From Albifimbria verrucaria (Eukaryota > Ascomycota > Sordariomycetes > Hypocreales > Stachybotryaceae), in contig JAHREC010000013.1 of the NCBI GenBank assembly GCA_020081605.1, positions 5,766,001 to 5,830,000 of the forward strand: DNA of 64,000 bases. The letters run 5' to 3'. Below the pieces are notes generated by a model. The model searched no databases. It was not told the DNA's origin and worked only from the letters and a program-made list of their open reading frames with translations. Positions 22,270 to 35,100 of the stretch are shown in pieces; the first letter of the stretch is position 1; each line of letters begins with the position of its first letter. The translations under genes were made by a program, and so were the position numbers.

Positions 22270-24010
22270 TTAGGCTTCGTCCTCGAGATCCAAGGTGCCA
22301 AATGAGAACTTCTTCAGTAACGGCCCCTCACCAACAAAAAGGCTCGATAGCTTCTCACGCGGCAGGCGCTGGAACATGAGCGCTTTAATGGGGTGTCCGT
22401 CTTGACGCTTGCGAGTGCAGGCGTCTTCAGTGTGCGGCCGGAACGCAGCGAGAAAAGCTTGACAGTGCCGTCATCGTGCGCGGCGGAAACAACACCAAGC
22501 TCGGGGCTGACATCCCAGCCAGTATGGAAGTGCGCCTCGTTGCAGTAGCCTGGGAAGCGTAGGAGTGGCAACGAGCCGTTGGGTGGGTGCTGATGGTGGT
22601 GATGACCGCTGCTATGCCGGGCGTCGGCGGCAAAGTAGCGCATATCGTAAAGGGCCATGCTATTCCGCAACCCTGCGACAACGAACTGATGTTCGTTGAC
22701 ACTGCGCAGGTGCGCTACAGAGCTAGCATGCCTGACGTAAGTCCACTCAGCAGAAGGCGCGCGCAGGTCGGTAATCCAGACACGAGGTTGGCGGCCGCCT
22801 GCGACCAAGATATTATGGTTGCCACGCATGAAGTCTTGGTCAAAGATCTCTTGTGGCAGAGGCGCATCCTTGGAGGGTTGCTGCGGCGCAATCCACGCCA
22901 TCGTCTCGTTCGACCGCACACGCAGGATGCCGGCGTTCGTGCCGATGACACAGAGCAAGTCCGACGACGCGGGGCTGGTGTGCTCTGGTGGACGAGCCAC
23001 TCGTCGCGAAGGCGGTGGCGAATGGAGAGCCTTTGATAATGATTTGCTTCCTTGGGCGTTAACACTATATCCTAACAAAAATATATGATGGTGAAGAAGA
23101 AGGCAGACATACTCTCACCTAACAGCCATTGCGGCCGCTCATCCTCGGGGGACGTCACTGGCGGTGAGAAGAAGTAGAGCCCACAGCTATGATCGGGTTC
23201 GCGCGAAGTCAATAGAATCTTGTGTGAAGCCTCGTGGTATTTGATGGAAGACATCTGCGGGCAGCGAATCATCTCCGTGCGGAACGACAAACCTCGGCCA
23301 GAGGCAGGCGAGGCTTCTCGAGAGAAGTGTATTCTGCCGTCAGTTAGCCATACACCGTAGGAACTCAATAGAGAGTGAAGGCGGACCTTTCGTTGGCATC
23401 TGTGGGAATATAAGTTCCCACCAAAGTCTCCTCATCCAATGCTAGGTCGGTCAATTCAACGATTCCTCAGTATCGCAATAGCTCAGAGATACTCACTAGC
23501 ATATGCCACGCCCAAGCCAGACTTCACATCCTCTCCACCCACATAGAAGCAAGGCATATTTGCATATCTCGATCTCGCAAAGCTGGGCACGAAGGGAACT
23601 CGGCCCTTGTCCACGAGCCCCAGCGCCCACGCCGCCGCGCCGACGTCTTCATCTTCGGCCCGCCCAAAGCCAGGCTCTGCCACTCTCTTCAATGCAACTT
23701 CTCTGGCCACCAGCCCGGCCGTCACCGCGTCCTGCCGCAGCCCGTGCCGCTTGATGTGGTTTCTCACCAAGTACGCCCGCTGCCTAGCCGCCTGGTTGGC
23801 CCGGTCCTCTACTCGGCGCTTCTTGACCGCGTGGGTGGTCCACGCCGCGCCTGCTGGGGTCGCATTGTGCGACTTTTGTATCTTAAAGTACTTCCTTTTC
23901 TCGGCATCTGAGCATGGTCAGTTAGTTTGGTGGATGGGTCTTTGTCACTGAGCGCAGGGATAGTTCTGATAGTCCATACCAAAGTAGTAGCCAGGGATTT
24001 CGCGATGCAT
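22270..24010 (-). CDS. DCAF4 (WDR21)-like WD40-repeat protein
   Basis: This is probably a substrate receptor for a CUL4-DDB1 ubiquitin ligase, nuclear or cytosolic. The N-terminus is diagnostic: MHREIPGYYF joined across an intron (23908-23979) to DAEKRKYFKIQKSH, the DCAF4 hallmark of a GYY..D.EK.KYFK motif. Later introns fall near 23460-23510, 23340-23390 and 23050-23095, all with GT..AG ends and frame-preserving phases (THR LDEETLVGTYIP, ANERIHFSREAS, LLGERYSVNAQGS). WD-like blades follow: PRVWITDLRAPS, NSMALYDMRYFAAD and HDDGTVKLFSLRSG. TDLR and YDMR resemble the WDxR core of DDB1-binding boxes. One missing base in the G run 22390-22393 shifts the C-terminus, which otherwise ends KKFSFGTLDLEDEA with the stop at 22270-22272. 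The exon 1 start is well supported. Function is inferred from family. Confidence 0.82.
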
Positions 24011-24573
24011 CTTTCCAATGTCAGACTGCCACAGCAGAAGGGAAAGATTGGGCGATCACCTCAGGGACGGGCTTCCACAAGAACTGACGAACTCATCCAC
24101 ATTGGCCATGACTCTTAGAAAGCTGACAGGTGATGAGAGAAGTGTCCATGGGACGGCCCGCTACTTGATGTCATAACAGAGTTGGTTTGAGGTTGACGGT
24201 GAAATGATGTTTGGTCACGTGACAAGCGACTAAGATTTGCTTCTGATCTGCATCTCGAAAATTTGTTCAAGAGACAGGTTCACACAATGAAACGAGAAAA
24301 CTTTCAAGGGTCAACGGATTTTATGACTTGTCACAGGGATTTTAATGAGAAAGTGAGACAAGAAAAAGTAATGCACATTGGACATATTATTTTAGTTTTA
24401 CTTTATTTATTAGTTTGTCTAGAAGACAGAACCTCTAGGGGATATGAAAAGTCTCCTCCTCATTCACTCCAGACGCGTCAATGCTCGGATAAGAGTCATA
24501 CAATGCAAATTTAAACAACGTGAAGGAAAGAGGACAGGCAGCCATGGGCCATGTGGGGTATGTAAGGGCTTAT
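24011..24573. other. Intergenic: DCAF4-like promoter and H+-ATPase 3' UTR
   Basis: No gene is seen. It holds a perfect 10-bp palindrome with CACGTG core at 24214-24223 and an AT-rich stretch from about 24290 to 24530. Confidence 0.6.
24214..24223. promoter_or_regulatory. Palindromic E-box GTCACGTGAC
   Basis: A perfect 10-bp palindrome with a CACGTG core, the Cbf1/USF type of bHLH site. It lies about 205 bases upstream of the DCAF4-like ATG and downstream of the H+-ATPase. Assignment to a regulator is inference. Confidence 0.35.
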
Positions 24574-27500
24574 TTACGACGACTTCTCGTGCTGGGTAGA
24601 GACACGCTGGAGAGAGACGACTGCATAATGAGTTAGTTACTGAAGGAACATGCGAACAGGGTATGGGGAGTACTAACCGAAGTCTTCAAGCGAGCGCTGC
24701 TTCTGGCTGCGCTTGGGGACTTGCCGTGCATCAGGTTGTCAAAGGCAGCGCTGCCCTGCATGAAGTAGTAGAGACCACCCATGATAGCGAAGACACCGAA
24801 GGAGAAGATCCAGATACGGACGACGGCGACAATGCTGGTCTGTTCGCCGTGCTCGAACCAACCGAAGATACAGAAGAGAGTGGCAAGGATATCGACGACC
24901 AGGATGGCGCCGGTAAGCTGCCAAGAGGGGATGGAGGACCAGAAGGGACCGTTGGCACGGGTGATGAAGATCAGCCAGTTCTCAGTAAGGGAGATCTCAA
25001 GGAAGAGAACCTCATCGACGTTACCGAAGTTCTGGACGATACCACCGTTCTGGCCACCAACGTACATGGTGGTGAGGGCAATCCAGGTACCAATGGCCAG
25101 AACGACACCGAGGAGAACGGACATACCCCAGAGCTTGGGCAGGTTCCACTTGACTGGGGTCTGAGAGTAAGGAGCGTTGTCGTAGGCAATGGCCAGGGTA
25201 GCAATATCAGCGAAAATGGCGATGAAGACGACAAGCTCAATGTTCAGGGAGCGGTTGAGGATAGCGACCCAGAGACCGAGGAAGATCTCCATGTGCAGAG
25301 ACAGGGCAATACGGTAGACAACGTAGGCGTACATGCGGTGGAAAATCTGGCGAGAAGTCTTAAGAGCATCAATGATGGCACCCAGACCAGGAGCAAGGAA
25401 GACGATATCGGCAGCAGATCGGGCAGCGTCGGAGGCACCCTCGACGGCAATACCAGTATCGGCCTTCTTCAGAGAGGAGCGTCGTTGACACCGTCACCAG
25501 TCATGGCAACGAGGTAGCCACGCTGCTGGAGAATCTCGACGACAGAGTACTTGTGCTGGGGAAGACCTCGGCGAAACCATCGGCAGCCTCAACGAAATCG
25601 TAGACCTCAGAACCGGGCATATCACCACCACCACCGAGACCAAGACGCTCAGCGTTGTAGACGTTGGTACCAAGACCGAGCTGGCGGGAAGTCTCACGGG
25701 CAATACCGACGGCGTCACCAGTCAACATCTTGATGGACAGACCGAGAACCTTGGCTTCGTTGATGGTGCGGGCAGTATCGTAACGAGGGGGTCAGAGCAG
25801 GGCATGATACCGAGAATCTCCCAGGCACCCTCACCACGCTTGCGGGCAACACCCAGAGAACGGAAACCACGGGTAGCGAACTCAGCGACACAGTTCTTGT
25901 AGGCCTTGTCAACCTCATCGGGGATGGGGTGGTCCTCCTCGACAGTCTTGAGAACGAAAAGAGGGGCACCCTTGACACAGGTGATGCGCTCGCCCTGGGG
26001 AGACTCAACAACAGCCTGGACCTTCTTGGAGACAGGGTCGAAGGGGTGGAACTCGAGAACCTTGTACTTGGAGAGGACGGACTTGGCACGGGGTAGTACT
26101 TCAGGGCCTTGAGGAAAGCCTTGTCGATAGCATCGATACCCTTCTTCTTGCGGGAAGCGGCCAAGCAGGCAGTAAGCATCAGGTCATCAGGGTCAACACC
26201 CTCAACGGTGAAAGGCTCAGAGAGAGACAGCTTGTTCTTGGTCAGGGTACCGGTCTTGTCAGAGCAGAGAATCTCGACACCAGCAAGGGACTCGATGGCG
26301 CTGAGCTTCTGGACAATGGCCTTCTTCTTGGCGAGGTAGGCAGCACCGACAGCCATGGTGGTGGTGACGACGGCGGGAAGACCGACGGGGACACCGACGA
26401 TGGTGATGGCCAGGGTGAAACGCAGGATGTCAACGATGGGGTTTGAGCGGTAGAAAGAAGAAATCCAGACGACAAGGAGGGTCAGGACAACGAGGATCAG
26501 CAGAATTGTACCGATACCGTTGAGGACCTCAGTGAAGTGACCAGTGCCGCCAGCGGACTGGGAGACCAGGGCAGCGGCGCGACCGACGAAGGTGTTGTCA
26601 CCGGTGGAGGTAACGACGATGAAGGCCTCACCACGCTTGACGGCGGAAGAAGCAAAGCAGTTGTCGCCCTTGTGCTTGTCGACAGCGAGCGACTCACCAG
26701 TGATGGCGGACTGATCAACCTGGAGGAAAGCATCCTCAGTGACGATGCGACCATCAGCGGGAATGATAGTACCCTGGGCGATGATGTTAGTGCATGCTAG
26801 CGAATACGGACCCTGGCGGCGACGGGTATGCGGGATAACTCACCTCCTCAACCTGCAGGATATCACCGGGAACAACCTCAGGGGCCTCAATCTCCTTGAG
26901 GGTACCGTCACGGAGAACGACAGCCTTGAGAGCAAGAGTCTTCTTCAACTCCTCGACAATAGAACCGGCCTGGTATTCCTGAATGAAACCAACACAGGCG
27001 TTAAGCAACAGCAGGGCGCAGATGACACCGAAATCGACCCAATCCTCGAGACCGGCAGCCAAAACAGCGGCAGCCTATAGTAAGACGAGACAGGTTAGCG
27101 GATTGCACCTCATAATTTGGAGCACTTGTCAATTGACGCGTGAGTTTCGAAACAGTGGGGGCGCTAGAACAGGCCGGATGGAGCGGGCTCCACATGTGCA
27201 TGGCCGGCTCGTCCAGTCGAATGGACCAATTGCTCAGTGCGACCGAGCTCGTGTGGAGCTGGTAATCTGCGACCAGAAAACGCGCACGAAAAAAAGAGCA
27301 TGGACCATCCGGCCAGCCGATGTCTTTGCGCCCCACCCCCAGAACAGGCAAGAGAAGAGGAAATGAGCAAAACAAACGAGATATGCAACCTGAGTCGCAC
27401 ACCCCGATTTGTTTTGCGCCAGGCGCAATGACAGGTAGATGGTATCGACCGCCAAGCAAATAAAAAGACACAAGGATGGGGAAGTGTTTACTCACAATCA

Positions 27501-27909
27501 TGACGTATTGAATAGGACCAATGAAGAAGGAGAAGAACTTGAGAATCATGTTCTCCTTCTCCTCCTTCATCTGGTTGAGACCGTACTTGCGGCGACGGGC
27601 AATGACCTCGGCCTCAGTGAGACCAAGGCGGCTGTCAGTCTGCAGCATGTCCTCGGGGACGGTGCGGAAACCGGTAGCGGTCTCCTCCTCCTCTTCCTCG
27701 ATCTCGTGACCATCCTGGGACTCGAGGTCCTCAATCAGGGCGTCGATATCCTCATCATCGTCATCGTCCTCGACGGCAGGAGCCTTGGCCGTGGTGGGAG
27801 CGGCGGCGTGAGTAGCAGGGGCGCCGTGGGCGGTCTTCTCGTTGTTGAAGCCACCAGACTCGATAGTGGTGTCGAGCGCAGGAGCGCCGACAGCCTTCTC
27901 GTCAGACAT
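24574..27909 (-). CDS. PMA1: Plasma-membrane H+-ATPase (P-type, P3A)
   Basis: This pump uses ATP to expel protons and energises nutrient uptake. It starts at 27909 ([13 protein letters not shown]) with a long acidic N-terminus. P-type landmarks are [12 protein letters not shown] (actuator TGES), [15 protein letters not shown] (phosphorylated Asp), [16 protein letters not shown] (ATP site), [20 protein letters not shown] and [18 protein letters not shown] (hinge). Membrane helices M5-M10 include [19 protein letters not shown]. The C-terminus ends [21 protein letters not shown], the autoinhibitory tail. Introns are 27075-27495 (421 bases, unusually long), 26774-26843 and 24621-24677. Five single-base omissions break the frame, at G runs 24715-24718, 25476-25477, 25558-25561, 25787-25791 and 26090-26093 (C runs on the coding strand). 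Each fix gives near-Neurospora sequence. A fungus needs this gene, so the breaks are almost surely sequence errors. Confidence 0.97.
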
Positions 27910-29642
27910 GGTGAGAGCTTTGTGTTGTTTTGTTCTTTTGTTTTAGGGAAAAGAGAAAATAGAAGAAGGTTTGAGAAAAGGAAAGGAAAATCTTCTAGGC
28001 AGTCGGTAGAAATGCCGCGTCTGCTGCTCACAATCTGGGCGACCTGGGCTTAAGGCAAGCCTTCAGGGTCTGTCAGGAGTGAATGAGGTGAGTTGGAGGA
28101 GAGGGAGAGGTAGTGTCGAGCACCACACGAAAGGTAGGGTCGCTTATATGGGATGCATTCGTGGGTGAAGAGGAAAAAGAAGAGAGACCTTGAGGATGGG
28201 TTGGAGCTACTATTTGAATGAGCACGCAGTTTCTGGGAGCAGCCGCGAGCTTACCTGCGCCGTGCGAACCTACAGGCGCTCAGACTGGGGGCCCTTGGAC
28301 CCAAACAACAAAGATGGAGGGCGTGGGGCCGAGCACCGTACGAATTGGCATGGGCCCACACGGTCCACCGGGTGAGGCGAAGGAGACGAGCGCGAAAAAA
28401 ATTTCTCCGCTAGGCCAGGCACTTTGACATCCCAATCCAGTTTCTCAGGACGACGACTGGAGCAACTGGAGCAGCTAGAGCACGGGCGCTACGGGAGTGC
28501 TCCTCCATCGCCCACTGTGGCCGTATCTCCCATTGTCCCATTGCTTGTCGTGTGTGTGTATTTTTTTACGTCCTTGAGTCCTATCTCGGCGGATCGGCAA
28601 CACACAACAACCAAGGGGGTGACTGACAAAGTCTGGCACGCACGGTAGCTTTGCTGGTGCTCGTGAGCGATTCAGCACAGTGTCAATTCCCAAGGCACTC
28701 GGTCGAGGCCAATGTATGTAAATCTGCCCCGAAGTATACTCTACAGTACCTACCTTGGGGCGCCGGCGCCTGTATTCGGTACATGGGCCAAGGTAAACAA
28801 CAGTTTTATCCCGCTCAGACAAGGAACGGCAGTCCAGGTACCTCCTCACCTCAGCGAGGCCTGTTCCCGAGGAAGATGGATTCACCCAGGATAACGACCA
28901 CCCCCAGAGCTGCTCCCTGCCAGTGGCCACTCTTCCCTCTCAAGGGGTCGCCGCCTAGCACTGTCACTGGCACTTCGGCGGTGTCCCCTTGGCAGACCAG
29001 GGGCCCTCCCCATCCCCATATCGTCGGCGGTACCTCGCTGTCCTGGCGACAAGCACTGGGTTAGCTCAGGTACAGCCAGGTAAAGCATACATTGCTGCAC
29101 AGGTACCTACCCTGATCGACTCGGATCCAGAACCGTGTACTGTCTGCACAGAGATGAAGACCATTTCCTTTTTCTGCGCCCAATTTTGCCATGCTCATGC
29201 TGGTACTCGCTACCTCCAAGGTCCCCATTGTGCACACATTTGCCTCTAGCTTTTTGCCTTCACCTTGATGATGTAGCTACGTAGAATATGTCTCTCACCA
29301 CCTTGTCCTGCCTGCAAGTACCTTTCCCACGCCTTGAATAATTTTCTCCATTGTTACTGTACCGATCCCGAGCTTGCAATGATTTTTTTTTTTCTTGCCG
29401 AGCTGATCCGACCCTTCTGGCCCCTCGGCATCACGCCCAGATGGAGGCAAAGTGGTGCTTACACGATTAGTGAGGCTTCCAACCCCGTCCGCATCCACGG
29501 CAACTTGGGTGAGCCTTTTGTTGTTTGTTGTCCTGATCTGCTCCAGGGCCAGAAATTATGTACGGGTTTTTCTCTCCCGGTAGGTATCCGTGCCATGCCC
29601 GTGCCTGCTCTGGCGCTCTCCTTCGTGCCCACTCGCACTATG

Positions 29643-29679
29643 ATCCATCCATCCATCCATCATCCCTCCATCATCCATG
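29643..29679 (+). repeat. Imperfect (ATCC)n/(CATC) tract
   Basis: About eight ATCC/CATC units with interruptions, in the gene-poor region. Seen directly. Confidence 0.75.
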
Positions 29680-32184
29680 TCCAGCAGGGCCTGGTCGCAA
29701 CCACCACCACCCACACCCCCAGAAACAGAGATCTGTCCAGGGCTGGCTGCTGGCTGAGGCATTTTCATGGCTACCGAGGCCCCATGATGACGACACTGGC
29801 GCATCCCCAGCGGTCAGTAGTCAGTCCTGTAGTTGCTGGTCATCCCACGCAATGGATGGGGGACGTATGGCTCAATTCGACGACGCAGTACAGACATGTA
29901 CATGCAGCCTGCAGATTACCTTAAAATCAGCTATAGCCGGACGCTGACTGGACAATCTAACCCCTACTCCCCGTCTGTGGCTATTCACGACTGGTGAAAT
30001 TCCTTGTCGGGCATGTCGAGCCGGGCATAGTACGATGATAGCCGCTCTGTGCCCTGCTTCCTCCTGCGCTGTGTTCGAATGTGCAAAGCCGGTTCCGTCT
30101 TGTGCCGTAATACTCCTGTCCTGTGTTTCTGCTTGCGACTATGTGGACAAGTCTTATCCGCTTGTTCTCATGACTCTAGCCAGGGCTGTGCCGTACTTAC
30201 ACCGTCGGCACTTTTAAGGCTTGGCCCAGGGCGGCCAGAGACAAGACATCAATTACTACTTCTGGGCGTTCCATCTGAGGCCGCCCCTCCTCGTGCGTGT
30301 CTGAAAACGGTGGTTAAGGTTGCGCTCAAGCTTGTTCGTTGTTCCAGACATCTTCCCAAGTGCTTTCGTCTCTAGCAGGGCGCCTTTGTCTCAGGGCGGT
30401 GGTGCCTCTCGGGCTTTGGGCGACGGTTCGACCTTCTCCATCCCTGCACTTCGTCACGGCTACTTTTCTCGCTCACCCCACGGGCGAAGAGCCCGTCTTT
30501 CCCCGCTATGTCTTGTGCAGAGAGAGACCGTCGTTGTGGGTGGTGAGGCACTTTACGGAGTCAATTCACCAACGCCAGCGTAAACGCACCTAAGCAGGGC
30601 GAGCTGTGCTGAGAAAATTAATGTCAATCACGACCGGACAGGTCAGCAGCCTAAGCTGGTGCATACTGTACAATCTATGAACACGCGGGTGTCGGCAGGG
30701 AGCAAGTTTGCCGGATGCAGAGGCCACTCCACCTCGCAGACGGGACTACTTACTCGCCAATGACCATGTCGCCCAATTACCTTATCAGCAAATGGCCGGT
30801 CTACGCTCAACAAGGCAAGTCCAATAGCTTGTGTCGGAGACTGGAGCGCAGGGCAGCACAGCAGACGGCTCCGATGCCTAGAAGCCAAGCCGAGGACCCT
30901 CCGTGGCCCTTCAACGCTCTCCAGGACGCACTAGCCAAGTGCTAATGTACAGTCCCGAACTGCAACGCCCCACGAATCCAGCATGCAGGAATCATAATAA
31001 GGGGCAATTATTAGGGACCAGCCCTGTTGCTTTCGTGATGAAGAGCGGGTTGCTCCAGTCCATAGTGGTTGCGGATAACTTTGTTATTGGAAGCCAATTT
31101 CGTGATATATTACGCCGTGTAATTTGCGAGGAAAGCTGAGGCTAACCATCGTGGAGAACCATAACAAAGGCACAGAGGATGTTTAATTTGGCATCATCTT
31201 ACTGCCTTGGCCAAAGGGCGAGCCCGGGTAGAGATGGGTCGGGCATTTTGCGCTTGACATGCAGGTCGAAGGCTGTAATAAGAAGTATGAATGCACAGCG
31301 GCCCACAGGCCTCGAGCCCACCCGGGTTTCTAGAAGCTGCAACCTCGATGCTTGTGGTAGAAAGGGAGCATAACAGAACAGTCCATTGAACTTGGCAGGC
31401 CGAGTCTTTGTTTGGCCTTTTGCTCTATTGATGCAGGTTGTTGTGGCCAGACCGCCCTCTCCTCGAAGCCAAGGGAGGCTACACTACGTGCTACTGGTAC
31501 AGCCTTAAGGCTGGTCCGACACAGTGTCTAAGGAGGCTAGTTGTAGCCAAGTCTCAACAAGATCTGCAGCGCGGCAATTAAGGTAGGCAAACGGCGACCG
31601 AGTGGGTGCCCGTTGACCGTGTATAGTATCGAGACAATGACACATCCTGTCAAGGCAGCTCCGTCATCATTGTAATCATCATCATCTTTACAGCACTGTC
31701 GTGAGCATCTGTATCTCGTGTTGGATGGAAGTTCCTGTCTGCAGTCGAATACGTCATTGGGAAGTACGACTTCTCTCCGGACCATCCCTCCATTTCGTAT
31801 CTTCCACAGACGGACGAAGCGTTGGCCAATGACTAGCCTGCAGCTAGCCTGGGGTCTCGATCAAGCCTCTGAGCATCGGCCTCCCCGTCGTGTCGTGACA
31901 GGACCAGGATGCGACCATACTGTGCGCCTCCAAGGCTGGGCAGCCAAGTCAGATCATCACTTGGCCCTGAACAAGCAAACGGAAGCCGGCTAGTTACCTT
32001 GGCCAAACGAGGCGTTGTCGTTGTTTCTGTCTTTGGAATTTGGAGTTCGAACAATTGCGCGCGAGGATTCATGAGCTGAGCCGAGCTGAGCTGTGTTGTG
32101 TTGAAGATATTCCAGTCATGTCGTACCTTGGCAGCCATGGCTGATACGCGTACTCGGTGCGAGTCACTCACGCCAGGGCGCTAC

Positions 32185-32198
32185 AGTACCTAGGTACT
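32185..32198. repeat. 14-bp perfect palindrome AGTACCTAGGTACT
   Basis: A self-complementary 14-mer within a TACCT-rich patch of the gene-poor region. Related arms recur at 32478-32495 and in other spacers. Confidence 0.7.
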
Positions 32199-35100
32199 TG
32201 CCCAGATACCTACTTACAGTTGCTTCAGGGTTGATACAGTGCAGTAAGGCCGTTGAATGTTGGAATGTCGCATCCTAAAGTGCTTGACAGCTCGCCGTAA
32301 CTACACCCAATCTCTACCTACATGCGGCAATAACAAATATGCAATTCGAAGATGGTGCATAGTGGGCCAGAGAAGATGTCGAAGACAGATTTGGATAGGG
32401 TCATTCAACCGGTTGGCCCATCCCTTTGGGTGTACGGGAAGTTTACAATGTTTAGTGCTGTAAATGCGCTGTATCTCAGTACCTACCTTGGTACTTACAG
32501 GTAGGTGCCTACTAGTGAATGCCAGTGTCTTGCCCTTGCACTGTACAGCAAGCGTGTACTTACCTTACCTTACTCATTGACAGCCACCGAGCGCCTTCCA
32601 TCGGCACCTTGGCACCCTGGCGACTGGTTGTACCTGCCGTCCTGCAGTCCTCGCTCTTCGCCTGCCCTGTAATTCCCGATGCTCAATCCTAAACTGTGCA
32701 CATCGCCACGGACTTGGGCACTACAGCAAGTAGCCTGGGGCTAGAAACAAGACGAAAAAACCCTCACCCTCTTCGTTCGGGCGCTTAGTTGCACATCTTC
32801 AAACAAAGCGCTCTTCACCGACAAATGCTGCCGTACGTACTGTACAGTCCGCAGGTACAGTGCCAGCCCGCGAGGGATTTTGTTGCTGCGAGCCCCATAT
32901 CTTCGACCCGGGGTTGCCCGCGATCACACGCAAAGCTACGGGACCCTGCAGCTCGAACCCCGTGGGCACGAATCGGTATTCCCTGCACTGTGCCATCTGT
33001 CCTGCATGGACTGGACGTGCACCATCCAAACTCATCTTGCTCAGTCTCTGCCATGTTTGGCGATGGGCTCTTGGCAATGCCTTGGGCTCAATGAGGGCCT
33101 AGATCGCCCAGAATGCTTGGCCCAAAGGAGGGGATGATGTGCTGCACTGAGGTGAGACGGCCTGCCAGAGAAGAAATTACGTCTCCGCGAAAAACACGAT
33201 TAATTCTGGGGTGAGGTCCAATATTAATCTCAGCTGCAGTTATATCGGGACCCAGGTCATGACAAGCTTTCTCTCTACACGGAGCCTCGATGGACGTCAG
33301 TCAGCGCGACTCTTGTTGCGCTTGAAACAACCTCAAAGGGTCCCACGGCCCAAACAGTAAATGCCATTCCACACCTCCATGTAGGCAGCAACTTTCCATA
33401 CCATCCTTCTTCTGCCATCGCAACCCTCCAACCACCTTTGCCTGCGTCCAGCGAAAGCTTGGCGTGCCCGGGGCATGCTGAAGCACACGCTAAGCTCCGT
33501 TACCCATGGCCTCGCTCCACCTGGCCATCCAACAAGCGAGCTGCAGGCAAGCGGACAGGGAGACACAAATCGGCGACATGCAGGGATTTCCAGAGAACCC
33601 ACTTACTAGAACCGATCCGCTCGATTAGCTAACGAGAGTAGCACGCACACGACCGGGGCCTGCCTCCTTGTTGGTCGGTGGTCGGCATTCTTTGGCCGTC
33701 TCTGCCTTCACTCCCAGCCTGGTCATCTTAGCTGTTGTCCGCTTCCTCTGTTGGCCGTGTCAGACCTTGAAACAGGCAATTCCCGTCCATGCTGAGGTTT
33801 ATCGCACGGAGACGAACAGGAAACACGGCCTTGCAGCGTTCCCCATGTTAGATGTGAGACCGCGGAGCGGTTGCAAGTCCTGAGTCTCGGCCCTTTCTCC
33901 ACCAACCGTTGTTCCTATCGCAAAGGAAACAAGGCGACAGCCGTGGTTGATACGCACTTGTTCTACCTATTGCTAAGGGCTAAAAGAAACCTTGTTCATC
34001 AATCTCAGTGATCTTCATGCCTGTATCTGTCGCAACATCACAACGGCCCACGGGCAGATACCAGGCTACTAGTGTCGGTGAAAACCCGCCATCAGCGCTC
34101 ATCTGTCGGATATTACACGCTTTCGATACGTACTCTCCTGACTGAGGATACGCGCCATTTCCGGTCCTACGGGGCCTGATAGCTGTCTGCCGACCAGCCG
34201 GGGTAAATGAATTATGGCGTCAATTAAGAAAAACTGGAGGAGCCCATGCCCAGAGCCCCTTCTCGGCCGGATTGCACGGTAATGAGGAAGCCCGTGGAAA
34301 TCAAGAAAACATGCTGAGGGCGACGGTGCCGCCAGTGCCGAGCTACCACTTACAAGTCGCAAGCCTTTCTCCTACAATCTGAACCCTTTCCCGGTAGCCA
34401 CAGTGTCCACAAAAATTAAGGTCGAGTGCAGGAAAATTGGGAATACAGAAAATTGTCCGGGAATAAACCACATCCATACAGTATGCGCTGCCACCTGTTC
34501 TGGCAGTTGCTCACGGACGCATCCAGGAAGCGCCCCATTCGTTGTCCAACGGTAATTGGAGAGGCTGCTGCACAGTAGTACAGTATTAAGATGATATGGA
34601 AGAAGATCAAGAACACAGACAACCAGCCACATGGACCTGAAACGAACTGCTCGGTACAAACATGCCCGTGCCCGGTTCGTTGAGCATTCCCTTGACAAGG
34701 GATGTTGTTTGTTTCGTGCTTTGAGCGTACGTGCGAAGCCAACCAACCTGTCTCTTCAGCCAGGCACTGGCGTGCTTCACCAGCATGTCTCACCAAAAAA
34801 GAAGCAAAGGAACTTCGGCCCGTTCCCGAGCAAATACAAGATAGAATTCTAGGCGATAACCGATTTTGTTCGTCTCTACGTCATTGAGGCGAGCAAGACG
34901 CTGCACAGCATAAGATTCCTGGATTCCGATGCATGTCCGCTGCCAAGTGACATGTTCAAACCCCATGTGCGCTCTTTTGGCGCATTTTCCAGCATCTCCG
35001 GGCGGGATTGCCGGGATGGCAAGAGATGAGGCAATTCAGAATTCGGCTCCCCAATCTGTCATACCGAGGCAACACCAACTAGGCTGTACAGTATCTCAAA

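Noticed and set aside
24663..25517. 284-codon acidic plus-strand frame opposite the proton pump
   Set aside because: It is a mirror of the highly biased codons of PMA1 on the other strand.
29334..29924. 196-codon plus-strand frame in the gene-poor region
   Set aside because: It includes a simple (ATCC)n tract and poly-T/F runs, has no domain or homologous texture, and no partner exons.
34372..34746. Minus-strand frame with aromatic, membrane-like residues
   Set aside because: It is only about 124 codons with mixed composition; an overlapping frame of similar length exists, which is expected by chance.
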